A stretch of DNA of 64,000 nt from Peromyscus leucopus (lineage: Eukaryota; Chordata; Mammalia; Rodentia; Cricetidae): NCBI RefSeq assembly GCF_004664715.2, contig NC_051070.1, positions 40,760,456 through 40,824,455 on the forward strand, read 5' to 3'. Under the pieces are notes generated by a model that was given only the letters and a program-made list of their open reading frames with translations, did not search any database and was not told the DNA's origin. Positions 11,830-23,352 of this stretch are shown piece by piece. The position numbers were made by a program, and so were the translations under genes. Numbering within the stretch: position 1 is the first letter of the stretch; each line of letters begins with the position of its first letter.

Positions 11830-12345
11830 CAGGTACATTTTTCTGTTCCCATGATAAAATACCATGACTTTATGAATGTAGTTTGTGACATTACAGGAGA
11901 CACAATCTCACAGCAAACTCTTATTCTAACAATCTTTCTTCCTTTGTTTCTAAATTGATCTCTGAAATAGTCTCAAAAGTAAAAACAAAAAAAATCATTA
12001 AAAAAATAAAGTATCATCAGTAAAAGCATGTTATGGAAGGGAGAGTTTACTGTGCTCTGCAGTTCCTAAGGGAATGTTCATAATTGTTGAACAAAATATA
12101 GCAATAAGTAGCTAGAGCAGGAAGTTGAGAGACCATGTATCAAACACATACAGAGGAAATAATGAGCAAAGTGTAAGTAGGGCAATTCTATACAATATTG
12201 CAGTCCAGTCTCAGTGACATACTTCCTTCAGCAAAACTCCAGTTCCTCAAAGTTCCATAACTTACCAAAGAACAACACTACCTGGGTACCAAGATTGAAG
12301 ATACACACACCTATAGGGCATATTCAACTCTCAAACTACCATATT
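11830..12345 (+). repeat. Possible old rodent interspersed repeat
   Basis: 'gttcccatgataaaatacca' at the left and 'agtgacatacttccttcagc' to the right resemble, from memory, a common rodent dispersed repeat of several hundred bases. It is too decayed for me to name. Confidence 0.3.
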
Positions 12346-15300
12346 GTTTCTGAACTATTACCCTAAAATGAAATTATGTTATCACATAAAAATATCTTTA
12401 AAAATAGGCTTCATTTTTTTCAGTTTCTTACATATGTTAATAATAAAGTATATTAATTTCACCAAAAAAGAGATACTTCTAATATATTAAATTAACTAGT
12501 GATGGATGAATTTATTTTCTTAAATTAGGCAGTATAAAAAAATCATCCTTTAAAAAACTTAGTACTTACTTGGATGAAGATAAAGTTTCATAATAAGAAT
12601 CACAAGACAGTATCAAATATCCAAACAGAAATTTTCTTGATAGTATTATGAAGAAGGTCATTGAACAAAATGAAGGCAATTATGTATTTATACTATTATA
12701 AAAATTATTTATACAAATTTACATATCAGTATCTCATATCTTTATTCACATTAAATTTGATAGAATAATTTAATCCTATTTCCCTAAATCTTAGGTGAAT
12801 ATACACATCATTCCTTCCTCTGTATTCATTGAAAGACTTGTCTATCCTATGATCTCAAGACTATATAAATGCTTTCATCCCTTAGTGGGAATACCATTTT
12901 ACTGTTCATCATAATTAACATCCAAGTGGAATTTTTCTCATTACATTTCTCTATTTGTAATGTTTTTTTTTTATTCATGTCAGGAAAGAATGTCTATGTC
13001 TGTGACATGCTACCTATCAGGAAACAAAACTTAACAGTATATAGCTATGAATTTTCCAACAATTTTGATCTACTTCATGTCTTACATCCTATTGATATGT
13101 TTTCACCTTAGACTTGCATTAAAAAGGAGAGCATGTTGTTCTACACCTATTTCTCTGTTAATATTCTCTCAACATAAATGGCAACATATACCAAGTAGAT
13201 TAGAAAGTAAGCACAGAGCTGTGTGCTAAGTAAAATACCACTTCTCAGGGAAGTAAAGAAGTCTAGATTTCCTTTCAACTTTTTAAATTATTTATGTTAC
13301 ATTGTTTTAAACTCTTTGTTCTTTTTAGACCATGAGGTCAATGCAGCCTTTTGGACTATAATCATTCCATGTAGTTTACTGAGAAGCTAATAAGTATAAC
13401 AATTGCTAATGATAAACACATATTTTCATGTAATTTTACATTAAACATATTCAGTGGCTTTACTTGTCAGTCACTCAAATTCACTATTCCCTGTATAATA
13501 ACATGTAGTAGTTTGAGATACCCAAAACCTTGAGGTCCATCATATCCTAAATTTGAGATGGAAAATCAGATGGATAATTGAAGACACAATGATATTCAAT
13601 GCAAACATGTGAAGACAGTAGGAAACTAAAGGCCAAGTACATTGATCTTTCTACCTTTAACTAACAGTCTTTTTTTTTCTGGGATACTCTTGTGTATTAA
13701 TTATATCACATAGTTGCTTACAACCTGTAGCTAATTATTCATTCACTATAGTTTCCTGGAAGTGATAAGAAATACCACACCTCTAGGCAGTTTTGTCTTC
13801 TCAGGACAAATCTCAAGAGAAGGAGGATGTATGTGTGAACTTTAGCAGCTAATAAACATTGTTCATAAAAACAACCTGGCTACATTACCTACTTTTCCAG
13901 TCCAAATGGATACCAGAATTTTGTTTAATGTGGCTATTTTACTGCATAGTAGAATCTCAGTCCCCAAGATTGGCAGCAATAATGATAATGGATTTCCAGA
14001 ATTCATCCACTAACACCATTAAGGATGCCATCCAACTGGCTTCCACAGCAGGGATAAGGCACAAATACAATATAAGACTTGGTTTTTTGTGCAAACAACA
14101 TGTGCTCGTGTGTACCATGGCCCCAGCAGGAGATTTATGCTAGGGACCCAGAGCAGATGGTATGGTTGCCAATTGACCTTTATAGAGCACTGTTCACTGT
14201 TTGGCTTTACTGAAATAAAAGGATGTTAAAAAAACACAACAACAACAACAACAACAAAAAAGCCCAGCTTTCCCATTCTCAGCTTAATTGACCTAAATGT
14301 TTGCTATGTATTCACACATAAATGTTAAAAATAATTCTCATTTCTTTCAAATTTAAACTTCATAGAGATGAAGCCTAGGGCACGTCATATTAATATTACC
14401 AGAAAAAATAAAGTTTTTGAATTTAAGTTAAAATAAAAGTATTTTAATAAAAGTTTTTTTTCTGCAGTCTAAAATTTATCCATTGTTTATATAAAGTTAA
14501 TAATTAATTTGGACCTCTAATTTATACTGTAGATATGGTCACCTTATAATAGTAGATTATTTAAAGGTGTGAATTCTTAGTGTAATGACATTTTTAATTT
14601 AAAAAAAAACCTTCATTTCCTAATATTAATGTGTATAATATATGGTAAAAATATATTTGCAAAGAAATAAGGAATGCAGCATGTGAATAAAGCACTTGAG
14701 TCTTTGGATTGTTGCTCCTCTCAAGTTTCCATCAACATATATGTTAAGTACATACATCCATGAACATATACAAAATTTTTCTGCCTCGTTGTCTTAAAAT
14801 TTTTCTGTTTGATGGAGCTATGGTATCAATATGTAAGTGCTACATAAAAAGAAAAATATCTGCTCCCCCCAAAGTCTGAAACAAACACACTGTATTGTCT
14901 TCACAGCTGTGGAGACCAGAGCTGAGCTACCAGCTATAATATTTCTTGGAACTGGAAACATCCATCACACTGAGAAACCCACCAATCAGAATGAAAGAAC
15001 AATTCTTTACCTGTCATCTCCCTCTGGGAAGGAAAGACAGGAGTCAGAATTTCTTACCCATTCTTTCTTGTATCATTGTCTAGAAATTATGTCACAGCAT
15101 TTGCTCTTCTGTCTATTGACACATACGGTTGAATACCTAGGATTTCTGTGCACTTACTATGCAAAATAATTTTATTTTTAATAAAATGATCTATAAGAAA
15201 ACCTGTATGTTAAAAATAGAATTACTACTCAATATTTAAAATTTATCAATAATGAAATATGTAACAAGCCAAATATGGCCCAAAATAATTTTAAGAAAAA

Positions 15301-15439
15301 AAATCATTTGTTTTTTTATTATTTCTTTGGAAAAGTTTTATTGAATGTACTTCTACCCAGAAATATACTTTACAAATAGTTTTAGTCACTGTGTACACAA
15401 ATTTAGAGAAAGTGAAATAAAATAGATACTGAAAGCTGA
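12346..15439. other. AT-rich stretch, no recognised host gene
   Basis: Open frames at 12869-13111, 13047-13229 and 14837-15169 show no recognised domains. The only structured item is the retrocopy-like tail near 14.2 kb. Confidence 0.45.
13859..14261 (+). pseudogene. Possible retrocopy 3' end of unknown origin
   Basis: An AATAAA at 14214-14219 is followed within about ten bases by an A-rich tail with CAA repeats (14228-14261), the arrangement left by reverse transcription of a polyadenylated RNA. Upstream is a less AT-rich stretch with a 94-codon frame (13859-14143) that I do not recognise. I could not find a TSD. It could instead be an unrecognised SINE or LTR tail. Confidence 0.3.
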
Positions 15440-15624
15440 ATACTCAGAGCTGGCTGCTCTCCCAAAACCTGGATTTGATTTCCAGTACACATGGTAGTCA
15501 AAACCATCTGTAATTCCAGCTCCAGAGGATCCATTGCCTGAGGACCTGTTGGCTTCTTCTGTTTTCTTTGGACACTGCAGACACATGCACACACATCTAC
15601 GTAGGCACGAAAAAAAAAAAAAAA
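15440..15624 (+). mobile_element. B2/B3-type SINE
   Basis: 'ctggatttgatttccagtac', 'accatctgtaattccagctc' and 'cagacacatgcacacaca' followed by an A15 tail match the body and tail of a tRNA-derived B2/B3-like SINE. It is diverged and has no clear TSD. The two overlapping minus-strand frames here are antisense to the SINE. Confidence 0.75.
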
Positions 15625-17045
15625 GAGCTGAGTAATCTACTCAACATTCTAGCATGATGCGGGTTTTTACTAAAGATGTAGGTTATTAAGTTTTTGTTTG
15701 TTCTTTTTTGTTTCCTTGATAGTTTCCTTATCTTTGGCTTTCTACACATCAAAGATACACAAACAATTTGAAGGGTAACTAGCAAAGATAATTCAAATAG
15801 TAGATACACATCTTATTACAATAAAGGTTATTTGGTATGGAAGATGGGAGAATGACTTTGAACAATCTGTCCCCTTTAATAGGGCATAAAACTAAGTCTC
15901 TAACAGCTGCAAACACTGTCATTCTCTCAGTTTGGGTTAACAGGTGACAATTGGAATCACGAAGTGATTTGTGATTGATCTCTCCTGAATATTTCTAAGA
16001 AGCATCAGATGGTAAAAAAGTCAATATTCATTAGGTGTAATATCAAAGATTTTCAAAACACTTAAGCAGATGACAAGCATAAGAGTTGGGTAACTTCTAA
16101 TTGTTGTTGTCTTTCAATGCTGGGAATTAAACCTGGGGGTTTGCACAGGCCAAGGAAGTATAATTACTAACAAAAAACTCTTAGTCTTTAGATTCCCATT
16201 ACAAATATTGTGGGAGAAAATGAAGATGGCACAGAAAATAAAGGGTATGCCAAAATAATATGAAAGCATTTAAGTTTATCTTCAAGATAATATCAAAGTG
16301 ATATAGAATATCAAAAGAAAAGAGTAGCTAAGCAAAATTTTGGGCAATGATATTTTGTAGGCAACTATGTGATAAATAAAATTATATAAAATTTCTAGTC
16401 AGAATAAAAATAATTACCTATAAAGTAGAGAATACAAAGAGAGTAGTAATTTTTTAAAGTTGGTAAATAGGCAATCAGATGTAAGTTGACTTCCAATATG
16501 AAATCATTTCAAAATATAACTGGATGAACTATTATTTATCAATTGATCTCTGTAAGATTTTTACTTATAATTCAGACTCCTTAACACTATGTATTTGTTA
16601 CATTTTTAAATATCCTTTTTATAAAACTCATTTAAAAATTCTATTATAAAACAAGTTTCAACAAAACTTGAGCAGCAAAAACAAAGTATGTGCATAAATT
16701 TATTAGTTTACTGATCAAGTGATCATGTGTATTTGAATATTGAATAGTATTGACTCTGTTCTGTTCTCAGTGGTATCACCCTTGAACATTTATTTTTCAG
16801 CACAAATAAAATTTATTTTACTCTTCTATGCATGTTTATTGTTCTTTTCACAATATCCCCGACCTCCCCTGTGCATAACTCACCTGAAGAAGATCTTATC
16901 CAGGCACAGTAGAGGTGGCTTCCAAAACTGGCACTAAGAAGGCTGAACAAAGAGTAGTATGAATACAAGGCAAGTCTGGAATACCTACCAAGCATCTGTT
17001 AAAGACCTAGAATTAATAACAATGAATACATTCTCTTCTCATCTG
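15625..17045. other. AT-rich stretch
   Basis: Apart from a short SINE fragment near 16.1 kb, nothing is recognised. The frame at 16740-16937 is probably chance. Confidence 0.45.
16100..16155 (-). mobile_element. Fragment of a tRNA-derived SINE (ID/B4-like)
   Basis: 'caatgctgggaattaaacct' followed by 'gggggtttgcacaggc' resembles the antisense of the A/B-box part of ID/B4-type SINEs. Only about 50 bp remain. Confidence 0.45.
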
Positions 17046-17060
17046 AGTATTTGTAGTTTT

Positions 17061-17228
17061 TCTTTTTCTTTCTTTTTTTTTGTTCCCGAGACAGGGTTTC
17101 TCTGTGTAGCTTTGCACCTTTTCCTGGAACTCACTTGGTAGCCCAGGCTGGCCTCGAACTCACAGAGATCTGCCTGCCTCTGCCTCCCGAGTGCTGGGAT
17201 TAAAGGCGTGCACCACCAAAGCCCGGCA
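17061..17228 (-). mobile_element. B1 SINE with perfect TSD
   Basis: A full-length B1 in reverse orientation: pyrimidine-rich tail, 'gagacagggtttctctgtg', 'gctgggattaaaggcgtgca', ending 'aaagcccggc'. The 15-mer agtatttgtagtttt flanks it at 17046-17060 and 17229-17243. Confidence 0.97.
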
Positions 17229-17243
17229 AGTATTTGTAGTTTT

Positions 17244-18252
17244 AACACTGTACAGAGATGACCATAAAGAAAAGGAGTGTTATTCAGTGAATTTTTTTAA
17301 TCAATATGCCACAAATTAGTATGGCCATTACACTTAATATTTCCAGAGAGCTCTGACACCATGAAGTGCAACCTAATATAATTAATACTGCTGCTTACAG
17401 AATAAGCTTGAAACAAAACACACAGCCAAACACAATAGGAACATTAAGCAGAGAAGTTTTCCTAAACCCACAATAAAGTGCTTATAATTTTTATCCTTAA
17501 AAATGAATTATATACTCGTATATTTTCACAATTTCTTTGGTAAAGAAACACAGAGGAAATACAAAATGATGTTAAAGTATTTTCATTCCTGCAAAATTAT
17601 TATAAAAGTAGCTGATTTTTCATAGATACTTTCAGCAAAATTGTATTTTTCTATATCATAAAAATTTATGGTAGAAACATAAGTTCCATGGCAATATGAA
17701 ACCATTTGTTTTGTTCTGATCTTATCATTGTTTTGCTCTATACAACAATAATTAAGTATGTTGGCAGTATGATTAATAACTGTTGGATTTCTTTAGAAGA
17801 TTAACAGTATGAACAGTAACATACTGAGGAGAGAATTTTCTTGCAAATTCCTAAAGTAACCACATTTGCAGTTCCATAGAAGGGGAACCTTGAGAGTCAC
17901 TTACTCTCTCCTACCTCTCAAGAAATGGCTACAGACTCCACAGCAAGTAGCACATTTCAGAGCCTTTTATAACTACAGATGAAGGCTTGCCAATACTATC
18001 ACCTCAACATTGCATCTGTCATTTTCTGATTCTTCCTGATTTCTATTTTTATGGATAGGATAAAGTTCTTTGTTCTATTCTTTTCTCGTTGCTTTTAACA
18101 CTGCTGTCTATTTTAGGCTATGTCTTTTTAAAAATAGAAATTGGACATGTATCTTTCAGTTGAACCTCAATTCTCCTATTCTTAGAAATATGACATTTTC
18201 ATTATTAATTACAGAGATTATTATATCTCTTTTGATCGCAGTCTTAAATATT
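17244..18252. other. AT-rich stretch
   Basis: No gene or clear repeat recognised. Confidence 0.45.
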
Positions 18253-18330
18253 TGATGGCCATCCTAATTTTGATTAGATGAGAGAGTAATTGTGCGTGTG
18301 TGAAGTACATTTAGATATATTGTTATTTTT
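18253..18330 (+). mobile_element. Short ERV internal fragment
   Basis: This segment ('gattagatgagagagtaatt', 'gtgtgaagtacattta', 'gatatattgttatt') matches the complement of 20708-20785, inside the internal region of the nearby minus-strand ERV. The match is close over about 75 bp with small indels and is in opposite orientation. It is probably a relict of the same ERV family. Confidence 0.6.
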
Positions 18331-18349
18331 GAAGTTATTATTTTTTAAT

Positions 18350-18412
18350 TCTAAATTGGCCTCAAACAATCTTCATGTTTCAGGTTTGTGATGATGGCAA
18401 GCATGAATAATT
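18350..18412 (-). mobile_element. Old B1-like fragment
   Basis: 'ggcctcaaacaatcttcatg' and 'gatggcaagcatgaa' resemble the antisense of a very old B1. Short and diverged. Confidence 0.35.
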
Positions 18413-18829
18413 ATAACCTACCAGGAAACACTAATATTACACAAAATATTTTGTAAATTGTATGAAGTATTCCTCCAATTATATAATATTGTAAATTAAT
18501 TTAATCAATGAGATTTGCATATGAATTTCAATTAATTATATCAAAGTTGTTTGGAATAATTTATATCTAAACTTAGAAGTTCATACTTATTTGTAAATAT
18601 GTTAGTTTAATGTAGAGGTAACACGCTATTTTTGAAACAAGAATACCTAGAAGAAGTGAGAAAGTCTAGTTCAAAATCTTAATTTGTATGTTAAATATTA
18701 AATGACCAGATTAGTCACTGAATTTTTAGGACATATGTCTTATTTCAAAAAAGTAATCCAAGTATGGATATCATTTTTCCAATCTTGGATTTCATTTTTA
18801 CCTTTTAGTGAAAATATAATTTTTTTCTC
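18413..18829. other. AT-rich stretch
   Basis: Nothing recognised. Confidence 0.45.
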
Positions 18830-19290
18830 ACATAATATGTTTTGATTAGAGTTTTATCCCCCTCTGCTCCCTCCAGTTCCTCCTCAATTCCCATCCCATA
18901 CAGATCCACTCCATTTCTTTCTCGCATTACAAAACAAACTGGCTTCTAAGAGATAAAAAATAAAATATAATGCAATAAGATAAAACAAAACCTAACATGC
19001 AAGATTTGGGCAAAACAAATAGAGAAAAGATCCCAAGGCAAAAGAATCAAAGACTCATTTGCACACTTAGAAATCCTATAAAGATACTAAACTGGAAGTC
19101 ATAATATATAGCAAAGGTCCTGGTTAAGACTGGTAAAGGCCCTGTGCATGCTGCAGCAGTTTCTGCACATTAATATGACCATGATCAGGTTGACTTAGAA
19201 GGTCTTGTTTTCTTGGTATTCTCTATCTCCTCTGGCTCTTTCATTTTTTTTCTGCCTCCCCTTCTTCATAGTTCCCTGAACCCTGAGGGA
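18830..19290 (-). mobile_element. L1 3'UTR, minus strand
   Basis: 'attcccatcccatacagatc', 'ctaagagataaaaaataaaa' and a series of A-rich blocks with 'aaactggaagtcataatata' match the antisense 3'UTR of older rodent L1. A diverged relative is at 30615-31160, in the same orientation. Confidence 0.65.
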
Positions 19291-19353
19291 AAGGATTTGA
19301 TGAAGAGATTCCATTTATGGCTGAGTGTTTAACTACATTTTTTTTTATTTGTG

Positions 19354-19891
19354 TGTTGGTTAATTTTTCTACTCTTTTGCTCTTTGGCCTTTGGTCACTT
19401 GGAGGTCCACCACCCAGCTCCCAAATAAATCACACACAGAGGCTTATTCTTTCTTATGAATGCCAGGCCTTAGCTTGCTTGTTAGTAGCAAGCTTTTGTT
19501 AAATTATCCCATCTACCTTTTGACTCTGGTCTTTAACCTTTTCCTTATTTCTGTATGTCTGTGTTTTACTCTTAGTGCCTGGCTGGCTGTTTGGCTGCAT
19601 GGCTGGCCCTGGTGTACTCCTCTTATCGTTCTCTTGCTTCTTCTTCTTTTCCCAGATTTATCCCCCTATTTATTCTTGCTGCCTGCCAGCCCTGCATATC
19701 CTTTCTCCATCCTTGCTATTGTATGTTCAGTTCTTTATTAGACCATTGGGTGTTTTATACAGGCCAAGTAACACAACTTCATAGAGTTTAACAAATGCAA
19801 CATAAAACAATGCAGCATATCTTTGCATCATTAAACAAATGTTTTACAGCACAGAAAAATGTAACACATTTTAAAATAATATTCTAGAACA
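19354..19891 (-). mobile_element. 3' LTR of the minus-strand ERV
   Basis: A 538-bp LTR with TG at its left and CA at its right edge on the plus strand. Read on the minus strand it begins TGTTCTAGAATATT. It has TATAAAA (complement of 19753-19759) followed closely by AATAAA (complement of 19734-19739), and near its end 'gcctctgtgtgtgatttatt'. It lies directly downstream, in ERV sense, of a polypurine tract. A homologous LTR in the same orientation is at 22.82-23.35 kb, so the two bracket a provirus. Confidence 0.85.
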
Positions 19892-19905
19892 TTTCCCCCT
19901 TTTTG
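19892..19905 (-). promoter_or_regulatory. Polypurine tract of the minus-strand ERV
   Basis: On the minus strand this reads 'aaaaagggggaaa' immediately before the LTR start TGTTCTAG. It is the expected plus-strand primer position and fixes the ERV orientation. Confidence 0.85.
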
Positions 19906-21250
19906 TCTAGATAAAAAGAAAGGTTTTAACTTTGACATAGTAAAACTATACACAACAAAACAGGTATCAAGTAAGAATTACATTTACAATATTATGTCCA
20001 TTTGTAGTTAGCATATTCAGAGAAAACTGCATTATCTATGCTATATTAGTGAATCCAAAGTTTTACACCTAAATTACTTTTTATCATAACTAAGGAAAAC
20101 TGCAACTATAACTCTCTGGTCTTCAACTCCATTAAAGACCTAGAAAGATATAATTTTATCTTATAACAGAGACATTTGGCTTCCTGGACAGTCATGCAAA
20201 GTTCCTCTGCAATGTTGCAGCATCCTTCAACCTACATGCCCATAATATCTTGCAAACTTTTCAGTGAAGCAGGACATTTTAAGGACTATCCTGTCTTGTT
20301 TTGGCAAATTTCAACAGACTTTTTCTTGTGTGTCCTGCATGTCCAATCTACAGAGCACATTGTCAGCAATCAAAGGCAAGAACAATTTCTTTGCCCAGTG
20401 ATTAACCTTGCCACAAGGAAAGCAAACTCCATAAGGAATTTCTACAATGCCCATCATTTCTGAAGTAAATTGGAACTGCCAAGAGCAGATGCGTCTCATT
20501 GTCATAAAAAAACCTTAATAAATATTTTTTATTAATAAAATATTTTTAAAAGCCATATTCTGTAGGTCTTTTAAGTGTTTGAAAATCATTTATATATCTA
20601 AAATATATCTTTATATGATCTTGAAAACATATTTAACATATTTACAAATTTGATTTTTGTGAATGATTAACTACTGACTTGTGTTTCTTGATTGTCCTAA
20701 ATAGCTCATAATAACAATATATCAAAATGTACTTCACACACACAATTATACTCTCTCATCTAATCAAACGTCTCTTGTCCATCAGCAATGAAAAAATTCA
20801 AAATCAACACAATACTATACAGAATTCAGATTCCCTGTATATTTCCCATCTTTATGTGGCCTTTCTCTTTTATATTATGTTTACTGTCTCTTTGAAGACA
20901 TTATCGTGATATAAACTATTTCTTTCTATGCCTGTTTATAACCATGTCGTTTCTTTCTAAGCTTATGCACATTGTAATACACATTGGAACCTATTTAGAG
21001 GTTTTTCTCTCTGGATTTCTTTTACTGCATATCTCTTGTCCTTTTTGACCTAGGGAATAAACAACTGTTAAGCTACACCTGGGGCCTCTGCACAGCTCAA
21101 TCAGCTGGCTCCTCATGCATGTTCCTCAGGTCATGAGATTCAAGCCTAAAGCTTGAGGCGCTGTGCTGCCAAAAGCAGTTTTTGCTTAGCTTGCTCTTTC
21201 TATTTAACATTGCCAACTGAGCAGTATTGCCTCTAAAAGGAGCTATTTCC
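19906..21250 (-). mobile_element. ERV internal remnant, non-coding
   Basis: Decayed internal sequence of the provirus. The part nearest the LTR (to about 20510), read on the minus strand, aligns with 56640-57306. Shared blocks include 'catctgct(c/t)(c/t)tggcag', 'atgcaggac', 'actgtccagg', 'tagataa', 'caaagttaaaacctttcttt' and the purine tract. The stretch 20708-20785 has an inverted relative at 18253-18330. No gag, protease, polymerase or envelope frame is open. The internal region is only about 1.4 kb, far shorter than an autonomous betaretrovirus-like ERV. Confidence 0.75.
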
Positions 21251-22785
21251 TTTTTCTTTTCTTTTCTTTCTTTTTTTAATTTTTTTTAAATTTTTTTAAT
21301 TTTATTTTACAATACCATTCAGTTCTGCATATCAGCCACGGATTCCCTTGTTCTCCCCCCTCCTGCTCCCCTCCCCTTCCCCCCAGCCCACCCCGCATTC
21401 CACTCCTTCCAGGGCAAAGCCTCCCCCCAAGACTGAGATCAACCTGGTAGACTCAGTCCAGGCAGGTCCAGTCCCCTCCTCCAAGACTGAGCCAAGCATC
21501 CCTGCATAAGCCCCAGGTTTCAAACAGCCAACTCATGCAATGAGCACAGGACCCGGTACCACTGCCTAGATGCCTCCCAAACAGATCAAGCCAATGAACT
21601 GTCTCACCTATTCAGAGGGCCTGATCCAGCTGGGGGCCCCTCAGCCTTTGGTTCATAGTTCATGTGTTTCCATTCGTTTGGCTATTTGTCCCTGTGCTTT
21701 ATCCAACCTTGGTTTCAACAATTCTCGCTCATATAAACCTTCCTCTTTCTCGCTAATTAGACTCCCGGAGCTCCACCCGGGGCCTAGCTGTGGATCTCTG
21801 CATCCAAATTCCTCAGTCCTTGGATGGGGTTTCTGGCACGGCTATTAATAGGGTGTTTGGCCATCCCATCACCAGAGTAGGTCAGTCCCGGCTGTCTTTC
21901 GACCATTGCCAGCAGTCTATTGTGGGGGTATCTTTGTGGATTTCTGTGGGCCTCTCTAGCACTTTGCTTCTTCCTTTTCTCATGTGGTCTTCATTTACCA
22001 TGGTCTCCTATTCCTTGTTCTCCCTCTCTGTTCTTGATCCAAATGGGATCTCCGGCTCCCACAGGCTGTCTTTCCCGCGACCCTCACCCTTCATTACTCC
22101 CACTCATGTCCAGGTTGTTCATGTAGATCTCAGCCATTTCTCCGTCATTGGGAGATCAAGAAGCGCATTACATACTCATCACAGGAAAGACCCACCAAGA
22201 TGAAGTTTCAATTCTGAACATTTATGCCCCAAACACAAGAGCACCCACATATGTAAAAGAAACATTACTAAAGCTTAAACCACATATAAATCCCCATACA
22301 TTAATAGTGGGAGATCTCAACACCCCACTTTCACCACTGGACAGATCTCCCAAATCAAAACTTAACAGAGAAATAAAGGATTTAACTGATATCATGACCC
22401 AAATGGACCTAATAGCTATCTACAGAACATTCCATCCTAACAAAAAAGAATATATCTTCTTCTCAGCACCCCATGGAACTTTCTCTAAAATTGACCACAT
22501 ACTTGGCCACAAAGCAAATCTCAACAGATACAAAACAATTGGAATAACCTCCTGTGTTCTATCAGACCACCATGGTTTAAAGTTAGATTTCAACAACAAA
22601 AACTACAGGAAACCTACAATCTCATGGAAACTGAATAATGCTCAACTGAATCACCAATGGGTTAAGGAAGAAATAAAGAAAGAAATTAAAGACTTCCTAG
22701 AGATCAACAAAAATGAAGACACCACATACCCAAACTTATGGGACACTATGAAAGCAGTGCTAAGAGGGAAATTCTTTTTTTAAAG
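21251..22785 (-). mobile_element. 5'-inverted L1 nested in the ERV
   Basis: From 21251 to about 22152 the sequence is an L1 3'UTR on the minus strand: T-rich tail, then 'acaataccattcagttctgc', then the UTR up to the complement of 'gagaaatgg'. From about 22150 it flips to plus-strand ORF2. The same 3'UTR runs uninverted at 59770-60715. The join has a few bases of possible overlap (ggg/gga), as twin priming often leaves. I could not establish a TSD. The copy lies between the ERV internal region and its 5' LTR, so it postdates the provirus. Confidence 0.88.
22153..22785 (+). pseudogene. L1 ORF2 endonuclease-domain fragment, open frame
   Basis: An uninterrupted frame of about 210 codons encodes the C-terminal half of the L1 ORF2p apurinic/apyrimidinic-type endonuclease and the start of the linker. 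Visible motifs, counted from the ATG at 22148: NIYAPNT near residue 24, [11 protein letters not shown] near 55, IDHILGHK near 116, SDHH near 139. By comparison with human L1 these include the equivalents of catalytic Asp145, Asn147, Asp205 and His230. Residues upstream, including the equivalents of Asn14 and Glu43, are absent, so it cannot be an active nuclease. It ends abruptly after the RGK motif where the L1 copy stops. It is a fragment of the inverted L1 5' part, not a host gene. The clean frame suggests a young insertion. Confidence 0.93.
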
Positions 22786-22816
22786 GTTTCTCAGGAACTA
22801 TGGAAATGTTTTTTTT

Positions 22817-23352
22817 TGTTTGTTTGTTTGTTTTTCTTTGTTTTTTTTTCCTCTTTACTCTTTTGGTGGCCTACCACTCAGCTTCTAAATAAATCACACA
22901 TGGAAGCATATTTTTAATTATAAATGCCTGGCCTTAGCTTGGCTTGTTTCTTGCCATCTTTTCTTAACTAAATTATACCATTTACCTTTTGCCTCTGAGC
23001 TTTTTACTTCTGCATATCTTACTTTCACTCTTTCTCCATGGCTGGCTGTGTGGTTAGGTGACTGGGCTTTAGCATCCTCCTCTCCTTGGTGTCTTGCTCT
23101 TTCTTCTTTTCCTCCCAGATTTCTCCTTCTATTTATTCTTTCTGCCTGCCAATCCCACCTATCCTTTCTTGTGCCTTGCTATTGGCCATTTATCTCTTTA
23201 TTAGACCATCAGGTGTTTAAGGCAATCAAAGTAATACAGCTTCACAGAGTTTCACAGAGCAACAAAAAAGAAAGCAACACATTTTTGCATCATTAAACAA
23301 ATGTTCCACAGTATAAAAAGATGTAACATATCTTAAAATAATATTCTATATT
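22817..23352 (-). mobile_element. 5' LTR of the minus-strand ERV
   Basis: Homologous to the LTR at 19354-19891 in the same orientation. Shared blocks: 'ctctttactcttttggtgg', 'ttctaaataaatcacacatg', 'gtgtttaaggcaatcaaagt' and 'gcatcattaaacaaatgtt'. The left edge merges with a TTTG-rich tract, so the U5 end is uncertain. I see no primer-binding site next to it: only about 30 bp separate it from the L1 end, so that stretch seems lost. Confidence 0.8.

Noticed and set aside
21790..22203. 137-codon plus-strand frame
   Set aside because: It is antisense to the L1 3'UTR and crosses the inversion junction. The same frame recurs at 59854-60216 in the other orientation.
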